64,000 nt of DNA from Kineosporia rhizophila (GTDB lineage: Bacteria; Actinomycetota; Actinomycetes; Actinomycetales; Kineosporiaceae), in NCBI RefSeq assembly GCF_021277265.1, contig NZ_JAJSOH010000035.1, positions 1 through 64,000 on the forward strand, given 5' to 3'. Position numbers and translations under genes: made by a program. The notes beneath the pieces were generated by a model. That model was not told where the DNA came from and ran no database searches. It saw nothing but the letters and a program-made list of their open reading frames with translations. Each line of letters opens with the position of its first letter. The first letter of the stretch is position 1. This document shows, piece after piece, positions 25,913 to 34,629 of the stretch.

Positions 25913-26406
25913 CGGCACCAACCACCACCGGGACGGCCAAGGTCGAGCTCCCGAGTGCGACCACCATCCTGATCACCCGCGAGTTCGCCGCACCGAGACA
26001 CCTGGTGTGGCGCGCCTACACCGAGCCCGAACTGGTCAAGCGCTGGTGGGCCGGCGAGAAGGGCGAGGTCACCCTGGTCGAGTCGGACTTCCGGGTCGGC
26101 GGGCGCTGGCGTCAGGTGATGGTGGCCGGGCCGGGCTTCGAGGTCGGCTTCAACGGTGAGTTCCGCGAGATCGTCGAGTTCGAGAAGATCGTCTGCACCG
26201 AGACCTTCGAGGGGATGCCGGACGCCTACTCGGTGAACACCATCTCGTTCGCCGACTCGGCCGGCGATCCCGGGCGCACCACGCTGACCATGCTGATCGA
26301 GCACACCGAGGCCGCCCACCGCGACGCGCACATCAACTCCGGCATGGAAGAGGGCATGCAGGGCTCGATGGACGCGCTCGAGCGGGTCGCGGTCAGCCTG
26401 CGCTGA
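25909..26406 (+). CDS. SRPBCC protein, AHSA1 (Aha1 C-terminal-like) family
   Basis: 165 residues. It has the AHSA1 signature: ITREFAAPRHLVWRAYTEPELVKRWW near the N-terminus, FRVGGRWRQVM, then TETFEGMPDAYS and the final helix NSGMEEGMQGSMDALERV. Helix-grip fold proteins of this group bind small hydrophobic ligands; with an ArsR regulator they often act as a two-gene autoregulated unit of unknown ligand. Translationally coupled to arsR. Its 3' end overlaps the convergent diguanylate cyclase gene by 14 bases. Confidence 0.9.
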   Translation: MTAPTTTGTAKVELPSATTILITREFAAPRHLVWRAYTEPELVKRWWAGEKGEVTLVESDFRVGGRWRQVMVAGPGFEVGFNGEFREIVEFEKIVCTETFEGMPDAYSVNTISFADSAGDPGRTTLTMLIEHTEAAHRDAHINSGMEEGMQGSMDALERVAVSLR

Positions 26407-28759
26407 CCACCCGGTCCCGCCCGGTGCGCTTGGCCTCGTACAGGGCCGCGTCGGCCCGGTTCATCAGGTCGGTGGCACTCGGGGTGCTCCGGGCGGGATC
26501 CCACTCGCAGTAGCCGATCGAGATGGACTGGCCCCGGGGCATCGCCTGACGCACCCGCTCCAGCACCTGCCGGGCGTCGGCGTCGCGGCAGTTCGGCAGG
26601 GCGATCGCGAACTCCTCGCCACCCCACCGGGCCACCACGTCGACCACCCGTAGTTCGGCCTTGACCGCCTGCGCCACCTCGCGCAGCAGCACGTCGCCCT
26701 CCAGGTGCCCGTGGGCGTCGTTGTAGTTCTTGAACCGGTCCACGTCGGCGAGCGCGACCACGAAGGGCTCACCCCGGCGGCGGGCCGCGGCGATCAGGAC
26801 CGAGAGCCGCTCGTCCCAGGAACGCCGGTTGGGCAGCCCGGTCAGCTGGTCGGTGCCGGCCAGGTCCTCGTACCGGCGCAGCAGGGCGTCGTGCTCCAGG
26901 GCGAACGCGGCCTCGTCGGCCAGCAGCGCCACCGCCGCCAGCCGTCGGTCGGTCAGGTCGGTGAGCACCTGGTCCCAGCTCACCGACAGCAGCGCGATCA
27001 TCTCGTCGCCCGACTTCACCGGCTGGTACAGGATCGACTTCACCCCCATGGCGTGGACCAGGTCCTGGTTGATCAGCGGGTGTTCCTCGGCCCGCTCGAT
27101 GAACAGGGCCTCCTCCTCGCGCCAGACCGCGGCGGTGGCCGGCACCGCGTCGGGGTGGAAGCTGGTGCCCACCAGCCGGGGGTCCGAACTGCCGGTGATC
27201 ACCGTGTCCGCGCCCGGGCCCCGCTCCAGCAGGCTGGCCAGGTTCGCACCGGCGATGTCGACCAGCGCCGTCACGATCGCCCCCCGGGCGTCCTCACCGG
27301 AAAGGATCCGCCGGGTCACCACGTTGATCGCGGCCAGGTTGGCCTCGCTGTCGGCCAGCGCCGTCTCGGCCCGGCGCCGGTCGGTGACGTCGAAGACGTG
27401 GGCCATCAGGTGCGGTTCGGGGTCGCCGTCGTGGATCCAGCTCAGCCAGGCCGAGGCCCAGGCCAGCACCCCGTCGTACCGCTGGTACCGGACCAGCACC
27501 TCCATGCTCTCGCCCGGCCGTTCCATCAGCTCGCGCATCGCCCCCGGGTGCAGCGCGGCGTCCGCCGGATGGACGAATTCCGAGCGCAGCCGCCCGATCA
27601 GCTCCTCCTGAGGCACCCCCAGCAAACGGCACATGGCCGGGTTGGCGGAGATGATCCGCCCGTCGGTGTCGGTCAGGGTGATGCCCATCGGGGACCCCTG
27701 GAAGATGCTGCGTAGTCGCTCCTCCGAGCGGGCGATCCGGCCCGCTGCGTCCACCCGCTCGGTGACGTCCCGCGCCGCGCAGTGGATCTCGAGCTCACCC
27801 CGGTCCGGGTCGTAGAGCGGGGCCAGGGCGCACTCCAGCCAGCGCCAGTTCTCGTCGCCCGCCAGCACCCGCACCGTGCAGGTGGTGCTCTCGCCCTCGC
27901 GCACCCCCTCGGCCGCCTCGCGCAGGTGCGGCCGGTCGTCCGGGTGCACCCGGGCGAGCAGGTTGACGCCGGCCTCCAGGGCCGTCCCGGCACCGAGCAC
28001 CGAGGCGGCCGAGGGGCTGATGTAGGTGATCCGGCCGTCCAGGGCGAAGCGGGCGATCACGTCGCCGGAGTTCTCGGTCAGCAGCCGGTACTCGCTGCGG
28101 GAGCGGGCCAGCCGGCGCTGGGCCGCGGTCCGCCGCTCGATCTCGCGGGCCTGTTCGACGGTCAGCCGGCGCAGCTCCAGCTGCGAGGAGACCTGGCGGG
28201 CGAGGGCCCGCATCTGCTCGCGCTGGGTCAGGGTGAGGTTGCGCTCGACCAGGTCGATCACACAGATCGTGCCGAGGACCGCCCCGCCCGGGGTGCCGAT
28301 CGGATAGCCCGCGTAGAACACCGCGTGGGGTGGGCCGGTGACGAACGGGTTGTCCGCGAACCGCGGGTCCCGGCGCAGGTCGCCCACCTCCAGCTCGGTG
28401 CGCCCGCGCACCACGAAGTCGCAGAACGCCACGTCCCGGCCGGTCTCGCAGAGGTCGACCCCGACCCGGGCCTTGAACCACTGCCGATGCTCGTCGATCA
28501 GCGAGACCAGGGCGATCGGGCAACCGGTGACCTGCGCGGCGAGCGTCACCAGATCGTCGAAGCCGGGTTCGGAGGGGGTGTCGAGGATGCCCAGCGAGTG
28601 CAGCTCGGCCAGGCGCGCGGACTCGGCGGCGGACGCTGTGGCGGAGGCGGCGGAGGGCTCCGTGGGGGTGAACTGCCGGGGCATCGCCGGGCGCGCGTCG
28701 GCGGACGCCGCCGGGGTGTCCCGGGGCGTCGGTTCGGCTGCGGCTCCACCCATGGTCAT
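26393..28759 (-). CDS. Multi-sensor diguanylate cyclase (GAF-PAS-PAS-GAF-GGDEF)
   Basis: 788 residues, cytoplasmic. After a disordered Ala/Pro-rich start there is a GAF domain (about 60-205, with LVSLIDEHRQWFKARVG), a PAS domain (about 225-345), a second PAS (about 350-465, with TDTDGRIISANPAMCRLLG), another GAF-like domain (about 480-620) and a C-terminal GGDEF domain. The active-site loop reads RWGGEEFA, so synthesis of cyclic di-GMP from two GTP is expected. The allosteric inhibitory site RxxD is present as RVVD five residues before GGEEF, indicating product feedback. No EAL domain. Probably links an intracellular or gas/redox signal to motility or development. Head-to-head with glucose-6-phosphate dehydrogenase across a spacer of about 120 bp. 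Confidence 0.93.
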   Translation of the reverse strand: MTMGGAAAEPTPRDTPAASADARPAMPRQFTPTEPSAASATASAAESARLAELHSLGILDTPSEPGFDDLVTLAAQVTGCPIALVSLIDEHRQWFKARVGVDLCETGRDVAFCDFVVRGRTELEVGDLRRDPRFADNPFVTGPPHAVFYAGYPIGTPGGAVLGTICVIDLVERNLTLTQREQMRALARQVSSQLELRRLTVEQAREIERRTAAQRRLARSRSEYRLLTENSGDVIARFALDGRITYISPSAASVLGAGTALEAGVNLLARVHPDDRPHLREAAEGVREGESTTCTVRVLAGDENWRWLECALAPLYDPDRGELEIHCAARDVTERVDAAGRIARSEERLRSIFQGSPMGITLTDTDGRIISANPAMCRLLGVPQEELIGRLRSEFVHPADAALHPGAMRELMERPGESMEVLVRYQRYDGVLAWASAWLSWIHDGDPEPHLMAHVFDVTDRRRAETALADSEANLAAINVVTRRILSGEDARGAIVTALVDIAGANLASLLERGPGADTVITGSSDPRLVGTSFHPDAVPATAAVWREEEALFIERAEEHPLINQDLVHAMGVKSILYQPVKSGDEMIALLSVSWDQVLTDLTDRRLAAVALLADEAAFALEHDALLRRYEDLAGTDQLTGLPNRRSWDERLSVLIAAARRRGEPFVVALADVDRFKNYNDAHGHLEGDVLLREVAQAVKAELRVVDVVARWGGEEFAIALPNCRDADARQVLERVRQAMPRGQSISIGYCEWDPARSTPSATDLMNRADAALYEAKRTGRDRVVSAG

Positions 28760-28882
28760 CTCGACCCCGGTATCGGCAGGTCCGGCGCCGGAGCTGAGCC
28801 GTCCGGATACCAGGCAGAACTTCTGCCCGTGCGGGCGGAGTCTCCTTCGCGTCGGGCGAGGAGTGGTGCCATCATCGAAGTT

Positions 28883-30379
28883 GTGTCCGATCTAGCACCC
28901 CAGACGATTTCCTACCCGGCCCCCGGGTCACGGCCGTCGCGGAAGGGTGAGGAGCCTCTCGCCCCGCACGTGATCGTGCTCTTCGGGGCGACCGGCGACC
29001 TCGCTCGCCGCAAGCTGTTGCCCGGCATGGCACACCTTGCCGCCTCCGCCCTGGCTCCGGACATCCGCGTGGTCGGCACCTCGCTCGAGGACATGAGCGA
29101 CGACGCGTTCCGTTCGTTCGCCCAGGCCGCCATGCAGGAGTTCGGTACCCACAAGCTCACCCCCGAGCAGTGGGACACCTTCGCCAAGAACCTCTGCTAC
29201 GTGCCCCAGTCGGCCGGGCCCGAGGCCCTGGCCACCGCCGTCAACGACGCCGAGGCCCAGCTCGGCCCGGACGCGCGCCGCCTGCACTACCTGAGCGTGC
29301 CGCCCAAGGCCGCCCTGGCGGTGATCACCATGCTGCGCGACGCCAAGCTGGTCGAGCGCTCCCGGGTGGTGATGGAGAAGCCGTTCGGCACCGACCTGAC
29401 CTCGGCCATCATCCTCAACGACCAGGTGCACGAGACGTTCCGGGAGAGCCAGATCTTCCGGATCGACCACTTCCTGGGCAAGGAGGCGGCCCAGAACATC
29501 CTGGCGTTCCGTTTCGCCAACGGCCTTTTCGAGCCGATCTGGAACCGCAACTTCATCGACCACGTCCAGATCGACATCCCCGAGACGCTCGGGCTGGGCG
29601 GGCGGGCCAACTTCTACGAGAGCACCGGCGCCTACAAGGACATGGTGGTCACCCACCTGCTCCAGGTGATGGCGTTCGTCGCGATGGAGCCGCCGACCGC
29701 CCTGGAACCGCGGGCGATCAGCGAGGAGAAGAACAAGGTCTTCCGCTCGATGCTGCCGATCGACCCGCGCGACGTGGTGCGGGGGCAGTACAGCGGCTAC
29801 CGCGGTGAGGAAGGGGTCGCCCGCGACTCCGACACCGAGACGTTCATCGCGCTGCGGGCCGGCATCGACAACTGGCGCTGGGCCGGGGTGCCGTTCTACC
29901 TGCGCACCGGCAAGCGGCTGGCGGAAGGCGCGCGGATCATCTCGATCGCCTTCAAGGAGGCGCCGAAGTCGATGTTCCCGGCCGGCTCGGGCGTCGGCGC
30001 GGCCGGTCCCGACCACCTGACCTTCGACCTGGCCGACGCCTCCAAGGTGTCGCTGTCGTTCTACGGCAAGCGGCCCGGCCCGGGCATGAAGCTGGACAAG
30101 CTGTCGATGCAGTTCTCCACCCAGGAGACCGAGCGGGCCGGCGACGTGCTCGAGGCCTACGAACGGCTGATCCTCGACGCGATGCGCGGCGACCACACGC
30201 TGTTCACCACCGCCGAGGGCATCGAGAGCCTGTGGGAACGCTCGATCCCGCTGCTGGAGGACCCGCCGCCGGTCAAGCCGTACGCCCCGGGCACCTGGGG
30301 GCCGAACGCGATCCACCAGCTGATCGCCCCGCACGCCTGGCGTCTGCCGTTCGAGCGGGCCTGGCGCGAGCACCGTTAG
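28883..30379 (+). CDS. zwf: Glucose-6-phosphate 1-dehydrogenase
   Basis: 498 residues from GTG 28883 (weak GAAG upstream); the frame stays open far upstream, but that part is antisense to the cyclase gene. It oxidises glucose 6-phosphate to 6-phosphogluconolactone with NADP+, the first step of the oxidative pentose phosphate pathway. The nucleotide-binding loop is FGATGDLARRKL, the catalytic motif RIDHFLGKEAAQNI is intact, and VVMEKPFGTDL and VPFYLRTGKRL are also recognisable. Length matches Zwf. It stands alone here, not in the usual tkt-tal-zwf-opcA cluster, so it may be a second isoenzyme. A terminator follows. Confidence 0.94.
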   Translation: MSDLAPQTISYPAPGSRPSRKGEEPLAPHVIVLFGATGDLARRKLLPGMAHLAASALAPDIRVVGTSLEDMSDDAFRSFAQAAMQEFGTHKLTPEQWDTFAKNLCYVPQSAGPEALATAVNDAEAQLGPDARRLHYLSVPPKAALAVITMLRDAKLVERSRVVMEKPFGTDLTSAIILNDQVHETFRESQIFRIDHFLGKEAAQNILAFRFANGLFEPIWNRNFIDHVQIDIPETLGLGGRANFYESTGAYKDMVVTHLLQVMAFVAMEPPTALEPRAISEEKNKVFRSMLPIDPRDVVRGQYSGYRGEEGVARDSDTETFIALRAGIDNWRWAGVPFYLRTGKRLAEGARIISIAFKEAPKSMFPAGSGVGAAGPDHLTFDLADASKVSLSFYGKRPGPGMKLDKLSMQFSTQETERAGDVLEAYERLILDAMRGDHTLFTTAEGIESLWERSIPLLEDPPPVKPYAPGTWGPNAIHQLIAPHAWRLPFERAWREHR

Positions 30380-30415
30380 GCGACAGTTCGGTAGCACGAC
30401 AAGAGCAACAACGTA

Positions 30416-30446
30416 GGACGCTCGGAAGCTCGGCTTCCGGGCGTCC
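30416..30446 (+). terminator. Hairpin terminator after zwf
   Basis: 14-bp stem (30416-30429 with 30433-30446, one G-T pair), three-base loop TCG, followed within a few bases by GTTTT. The rest of the 355-bp gap to the next gene holds an operator/promoter region and no further coding sequence that I can support. Confidence 0.85.
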
Positions 30447-30603
30447 TGCGCGTTTTGCCTGCCCAGTGGCCTGAATCGGCCGCCGGGCGAGGTTACCGAC
30501 GCGTGTGGCGCGCGTTTCGCCCATTGTTCGCCTGCGTGCCCTTCCGCCCGGTCGGGCAGATCGTCCTGATCCACCCCTTGACGGCGTCCGGACGCGTGCG
30601 CGA

Positions 30604-30637
30604 GCCTTACGGCCAAATCGTAAGGCGTCTTTATAAA
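30604..30637 (+). promoter_or_regulatory. Perfect operator GCCTTACG-N7-CGTAAGGC next to a TATAAA box, sugar ABC operon
   Basis: Eight-base perfect arms (30604-30611 and 30619-30626) around GCCAAAT form a 23-bp dyad. TATAAA follows at 30632-30637, so the dyad sits over the expected -35 region of the promoter of the solute-binding protein gene about 100 bases downstream. TTGACG copies occur at 30578 and 30700 but lack matching -10 boxes at normal distance. A LacI/GntR/ROK-type repressor encoded elsewhere is a reasonable guess. Confidence 0.6.
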
Positions 30638-30734
30638 CCCCTCCGTAACCGGTTCCGGGGCGGACCGGAGCGTCGGAGAAGCACCTCGCGCATCACCTCT
30701 TGACGGCCTCTGCCCAGCACACAGGAGTACTGCG

Positions 30735-31994
30735 ATGAACAGACGAACCCAGGCCCTGGCGATCGGTGTCACCGGCCTCGCCCTCACCCTGGCCGCGTGC
30801 GGCGGCGGCACCGGCGCCGGTGACTCCGAGAGTGGCGGCGGCGACGGCGGCAAGGTCGAGTCGATCAAGCTGGTCGCCGCCGAGTACTCGGCCGAGACGG
30901 CCGGTTTCTGGGAGGACTTCGCCAAGACCTACCAGGAGAAGACCGGGACGAAGCTCGAGGTCCAGGTGGTCAGCTGGGACGACATCGACCAGCAGAGCAG
31001 CACGATGATCCAGAACGGCAACCCGCCGGACATCCTGAACCTGAACGCCTACGCCAGCTACGCCCAGGACAACCTGCTGTACAGCGCCGACGAGGTGCTC
31101 TCGCCCGAGGTGAAGTCCGACCTGCTGCCGAACTTCGTCGAGAGCGGCACGTTCGAGGGCAAGCTCTACGGCATGCCCGACCTGTCCTCGGCGCGCGCCC
31201 TGTTCTACAACAAGGCGCTGTTCGAGCAGGCCGGCATCGACGCCCCGCCGACCACCTGGGACGAGTTCGCCACCGACGCCAAGAAGATCGCGGACGCCAC
31301 CGACTCGGCCGGCTACGCGATGCCGCTGGGCCCGGAGGAGTCGCAGGCCGAGTTCTCGATCTGGATGTTCAACAACGGCGGCAACTGGAAGACCGACGGC
31401 GCCTGGTCGATCAACTCGCCGCAGAACGTCGAGACGCTGGAGTTCCTGAAGAAGCTCGCCGACGACGGGGTCACCCAGAACAACCCGGGCAAGACCAACC
31501 GCACCGACGGCGCCTTCGCCGACTTCGCAGCGGGCAAGGCCGGCATGGTGGTGGGCTTCTCGCCGCTGGCCGCGCAGCTCGACGAGGCCGGCAAGGTCGA
31601 GTACGGCGTCGCCCCGATGCCCTCGAACACCGGCGAGGAGCCGAAGTCGTACGGCGTCACCGACTACCTGATGGCGTTCAAGAAGGACGGCAACGCCGAG
31701 GCGGTCAAGGCCTTCTACGACCTGTACTACCAGCCCGACCAGGTGAACACGTTCATCGAGAACGAGGGCTTCCTGCCGGTCACCCAGTCCGGGGTGGAGA
31801 AGTTCAGCTCCAACGCCGATCTCAAGGTCTACCTGGACACCCTCACCGGTGTGCAGCTGACCCCGACCGACGACCCGAAGTGGGACACCACGAAACTGGC
31901 TGTGCAGCAGGAACTCGGCGCAGCGGTGGGCCCCGACGGCGACCCCAAGGCGATCCTGGACGACCTGCAGGAGCAGGCGGAGTCCGGGAGCTGA
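30735..31994 (+). CDS. Sugar ABC transporter solute-binding lipoprotein (CUT1 type)
   Basis: 419 residues; AGGAG sits seven bases before the ATG. The signal peptide ends in the lipobox TLAAC (Cys22), so the protein is lipid-anchored outside the membrane, followed by a Gly/Ser-rich tether. The mature part is a family-1 solute-binding protein: FAKTYQEKTGTKLEVQVVSW, PPDILNLNAYASYAQD, LYGMPDLSSARALFYNKALFEQAGI and AAGKAGMVVGFSPLA. It delivers an oligosaccharide or sugar to the two permeases encoded right behind it. The sugar cannot be named from sequence. Confidence 0.93.
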   Translation: MNRRTQALAIGVTGLALTLAACGGGTGAGDSESGGGDGGKVESIKLVAAEYSAETAGFWEDFAKTYQEKTGTKLEVQVVSWDDIDQQSSTMIQNGNPPDILNLNAYASYAQDNLLYSADEVLSPEVKSDLLPNFVESGTFEGKLYGMPDLSSARALFYNKALFEQAGIDAPPTTWDEFATDAKKIADATDSAGYAMPLGPEESQAEFSIWMFNNGGNWKTDGAWSINSPQNVETLEFLKKLADDGVTQNNPGKTNRTDGAFADFAAGKAGMVVGFSPLAAQLDEAGKVEYGVAPMPSNTGEEPKSYGVTDYLMAFKKDGNAEAVKAFYDLYYQPDQVNTFIENEGFLPVTQSGVEKFSSNADLKVYLDTLTGVQLTPTDDPKWDTTKLAVQQELGAAVGPDGDPKAILDDLQEQAESGS

Positions 31995-31995
31995 C

Positions 31996-32976
31996 TTGAC
32001 CGCCGAACAGCTCGACGCTCCCGCCGGTGCGGCCGATTCCTCGGCCGCGCCGGCGGCGGCGCCCCGGTTCCGTCGCCGTCGGCACGAAACCGGCTACGCC
32101 AGCGGATTCTCCGCCCTGCCCTGGCTGATCGTGCCGGTGGCCCTGATGGCCGGTGTGGTGGTCTACCCGGTCATCGCCCTGGTGCAGGCCTCCCTGTCGG
32201 AGTACTCGTTCACCGGCCTGCGCACCGGCTCGGCCGGTCTGGGCAACTACACCGACGTCCTGAAGCACGACGACCTGTGGACCGTGCTCGGCAACACCGC
32301 GCTCTGGGTGTTCGCCACGGTCGCCCTGACCATCCTGTTCGGCCTGGCCCTGGCCCAGTTCATGAGCAAGGACTTCTACGGCCGCACGGTGATGCGCTGG
32401 GCGATCATCGTGCCCTGGGCCGCCTCGCTGGTGATCACCGCCCGCCTGTTCACGCTGATCCTCGACTACGAGCACGGCATCCTGAACCAGTGGCTGACCA
32501 CGCTGCACATCGTCGGCGAGCCGATCGACTTCCTCGGTGACGACACCTGGGTGATGCCCTCGATGATCGGGGTGGGGGTGTTCGTCTCGCTGCCCTTCAC
32601 CGGGTACGTGCTGCTGGCCGGGCTGAACGCGATCCCGCACGACATCGTCGAGGCGGCCCGGGTGGACGGTGCCTCGCCGTGGAAGATCTACCGCCACATC
32701 ACCCTGCCGCTGCTGCGCCCGGCCCTGCTGGTGGCCAGCGTGCTGAACCTGATCTACGTGTTCAACTCGTTCCCGATCCTCTACACGCTGAACGACCGCA
32801 ATCCCGGGTTCACCCACGACACCTCCATCACCTTCAGCTACAAGCTGGCCTTCAAGGCGGCCGAGCGCAGTGTGGGCATGTCGGCGGCGATGGGTGTGAT
32901 CAACGTTCTGCTGATCCTGGTCGTGGTGCTGATCTACCTGAGGATCATCCGCTGGAGGGAGGTGACCCAGGCGTGA
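31996..32976 (+). CDS. Sugar ABC transporter permease (MalF type)
   Basis: 326 residues from a TTG start one base after the upstream stop; GGGAG five to six bases ahead supports it. Six membrane helices and the cytoplasmic EAA loop EAARVDGASPWKIYRHITLPL, where the ATPase docks. Belongs to the CUT1 carbohydrate uptake family. The next permease gene overlaps its stop codon. Confidence 0.93.
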   Translation: MTAEQLDAPAGAADSSAAPAAAPRFRRRRHETGYASGFSALPWLIVPVALMAGVVVYPVIALVQASLSEYSFTGLRTGSAGLGNYTDVLKHDDLWTVLGNTALWVFATVALTILFGLALAQFMSKDFYGRTVMRWAIIVPWAASLVITARLFTLILDYEHGILNQWLTTLHIVGEPIDFLGDDTWVMPSMIGVGVFVSLPFTGYVLLAGLNAIPHDIVEAARVDGASPWKIYRHITLPLLRPALLVASVLNLIYVFNSFPILYTLNDRNPGFTHDTSITFSYKLAFKAAERSVGMSAAMGVINVLLILVVVLIYLRIIRWREVTQA

Positions 32977-33836
32977 GTGTCACCACCGCACCCCGGGCCC
33001 CACGAACGTCCATAAGCAAAAAGGTTCGCCCCTACTACCTTTCGCTGATCGGCCTGGTGGTGACCACGGCGTTCGCCTGGCCCTACGCGGTCATGCTGCT
33101 GGATGCGCTACGGCCGGCCTACGACGTGCTCAGCTCCCCGCCCTCGTTCTTCCCCCGCGACTGGCAGTGGAACACGTTCGGCACGGTGCTGTCGGACAGC
33201 CGCTTCCTGAACTGGCTGAAGACCTCGCTGATCGTGGCGGTCAGCTCGACCGCGGTGGTGCTGGTGGCGGCGGTACCGGCGGCCTACTTCACCGCCCGGT
33301 TCCGCTTCCCCGGCCGCACCGCGTTCCTGCTGGCCGTGCTGGTCACCCAGATGTTCTCGCCGACCTCGCTGGTGGTCGGGCTGTACCGGCAGTTCTACGA
33401 CCTCACGCTGGTCAACACCTACCTGTCGATCATCATCACGAACGCGGCCTTCAACCTGGCCTTCGCGATCTGGATCCTGCAGGGCTTCTTCGCCTCGATC
33501 CCGCGCGAGGTGGAGGAGGCCGCCCACCTGGACGGCTGCGGCCGGGTGCGCACGCTCTGGCACGTCATGCTCCCGCTGACCCTGCCCGGCCTGGTGACCA
33601 CGGTGATCTTCACCTTCATCGCCGCCTGGAACGAGTACGTGGTGGCCCTGACCCTGATGACCGAGGAGACCCGCAAACCGCTCACCGTGGGCATCAACAG
33701 TTACGTGACCGGTTACCAGCAGCACTGGGACGAGTTGTTCGCGGCCTCGCTGGTCGCCGTCGTCCCGGTGGTCATCCTGTTCGCGCTGATCGAGAAGCAC
33801 CTGGTGGGCGGGCTGACCGCGGGCTCGGTGAAGTAG
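32973..33836 (+). CDS. Sugar ABC transporter permease (MalG type)
   Basis: 287 residues. GTG 32973 overlaps the upstream stop (GTGA), with GGAGG ten bases ahead; a GTG two codons later is possible. Six helices and the EAA loop EEAAHLDGCGRVRTLWHVML. Completes a binding protein-MalF-MalG operon without its own ATPase gene, as is usual in actinobacteria where a shared MsiK-type ATPase energises many CUT1 systems. Confidence 0.93.
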   Translation: MSVTTAPRAPRTSISKKVRPYYLSLIGLVVTTAFAWPYAVMLLDALRPAYDVLSSPPSFFPRDWQWNTFGTVLSDSRFLNWLKTSLIVAVSSTAVVLVAAVPAAYFTARFRFPGRTAFLLAVLVTQMFSPTSLVVGLYRQFYDLTLVNTYLSIIITNAAFNLAFAIWILQGFFASIPREVEEAAHLDGCGRVRTLWHVMLPLTLPGLVTTVIFTFIAAWNEYVVALTLMTEETRKPLTVGINSYVTGYQQHWDELFAASLVAVVPVVILFALIEKHLVGGLTAGSVK

Positions 33837-33865
33837 GGCCTTCCTCACTGTTTCTGTCGAGAATG

Positions 33866-33893
33866 TTGACATTACGGAAGGCCGATCTAATAT
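33866..33893 (+). promoter_or_regulatory. Consensus sigma-70 promoter for the flavin reductase operon
   Basis: TTGACA (33866-33871) and TAATAT (33888-33893) with a 16-base spacer form the closest match to consensus that I see in the window. The transcript would start near 33900 and have a leader of about 200 bases before the first gene. Confidence 0.7.
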
Positions 33894-34039
33894 CGAGTGA
33901 AGCAGCGTAAGACGTTGCAGCTGCCGTCGCGACACAAGAACGCGGCGGATGAATGTCCCTGTACCGCAGGCGGTTAGGGCCGGCCGGGAGCGCGCGACCC
34001 GGGTGGCGGGCCGGCGGTCGGGGGCGGACCATCTCGTCA

Positions 34040-34069
34040 GCGCCGCGTTACCGAAAGGGTGCGCGGCGC
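34040..34069 (+). promoter_or_regulatory. Structured leader hairpin upstream of the FMN reductase gene
   Basis: A perfect 8-bp GC stem (34040-34047 with 34062-34069) encloses a 14-base loop that can itself fold as CC-GAAA-GG. It ends 29 bases before the GTG, inside the unusually long leader. I see no match to the FMN riboswitch consensus. It could be an attenuator or a translation-control element. Confidence 0.45.
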
Positions 34070-34098
34070 CCGGCCGCTGTGAAGGATGTGTGCGAACG

Positions 34099-34629
34099 GT
34101 GAAGATCGCCGTGGTTGTGGGTAACCCCAAGCCCGCCTCCCGAACCCTCCGCGTGGCGGAGGCCGTCACCGACGTGATCGAGAAGCTGCTGCCCGGCGAG
34201 AACGCCGAGCGCCGGGTGATCGATCTGGCCGACCACTCGAGCAGGTTGTTCGAGTGGCCCGAGCCGACCCTGGCCGAGCTCAACGACGCGGTCGCGGCCA
34301 GCGACGTCCTGGTGGTGGCCTCGCCCACCTACAAGGCCACCTACACCGGCCTGCTCAAGGCCTTCCTCGACCGCTACCCCAGCAACGGCCTGAACGGCGT
34401 GGTGGCGGTGCCGGTGATGACCGGCGCCGCCGACACCCACGCCATGGCCACCGAGGTCAACCTGCGCCCGCTGCTGGTCGAGCTGGGCGCGACCGTGCCC
34501 AGCCGCGGCCTGTACGTGGTGATGACCCGGATCGCCGAGCTCGAGGCGACCGCGGCGGAGTGGGGCGAGGCGAACGCCGCCGCGCTGGTGCCCGCGATCA
34601 CCGGGCGGCTGGGGGTGCGGCATGGCTGA
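34099..34629 (+). CDS. NAD(P)H-dependent FMN reductase (SsuE/MsuE-like)
   Basis: 176 residues from GTG 34099. Flavodoxin-like fold: VKIAVVVGNPKPASRTLRVA phosphate-binding loop, ASDVLVVASPTYKATYTGLLKAFLDR flavin-binding segment, and VPVMTGAADTHAMATEVNLR. It reduces FMN with NAD(P)H to supply reduced flavin to a monooxygenase. The next gene overlaps by eight bases and encodes a second flavin reductase of a different fold. No monooxygenase gene is adjacent. The start is uncertain by a few codons because GTG triplets cluster there. Confidence 0.85.
   Translation: MKIAVVVGNPKPASRTLRVAEAVTDVIEKLLPGENAERRVIDLADHSSRLFEWPEPTLAELNDAVAASDVLVVASPTYKATYTGLLKAFLDRYPSNGLNGVVAVPVMTGAADTHAMATEVNLRPLLVELGATVPSRGLYVVMTRIAELEATAAEWGEANAAALVPAITGRLGVRHG

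Noticed and set aside
27782..28882. Long 5' extension of the zwf frame
   Set aside because: Antisense to the diguanylate cyclase gene; zwf homology and length fit the GTG at 28883.
34040..34098. FMN riboswitch before the flavin reductase operon
   Set aside because: The conserved FMN aptamer loops are not present; only a simple hairpin is supported.
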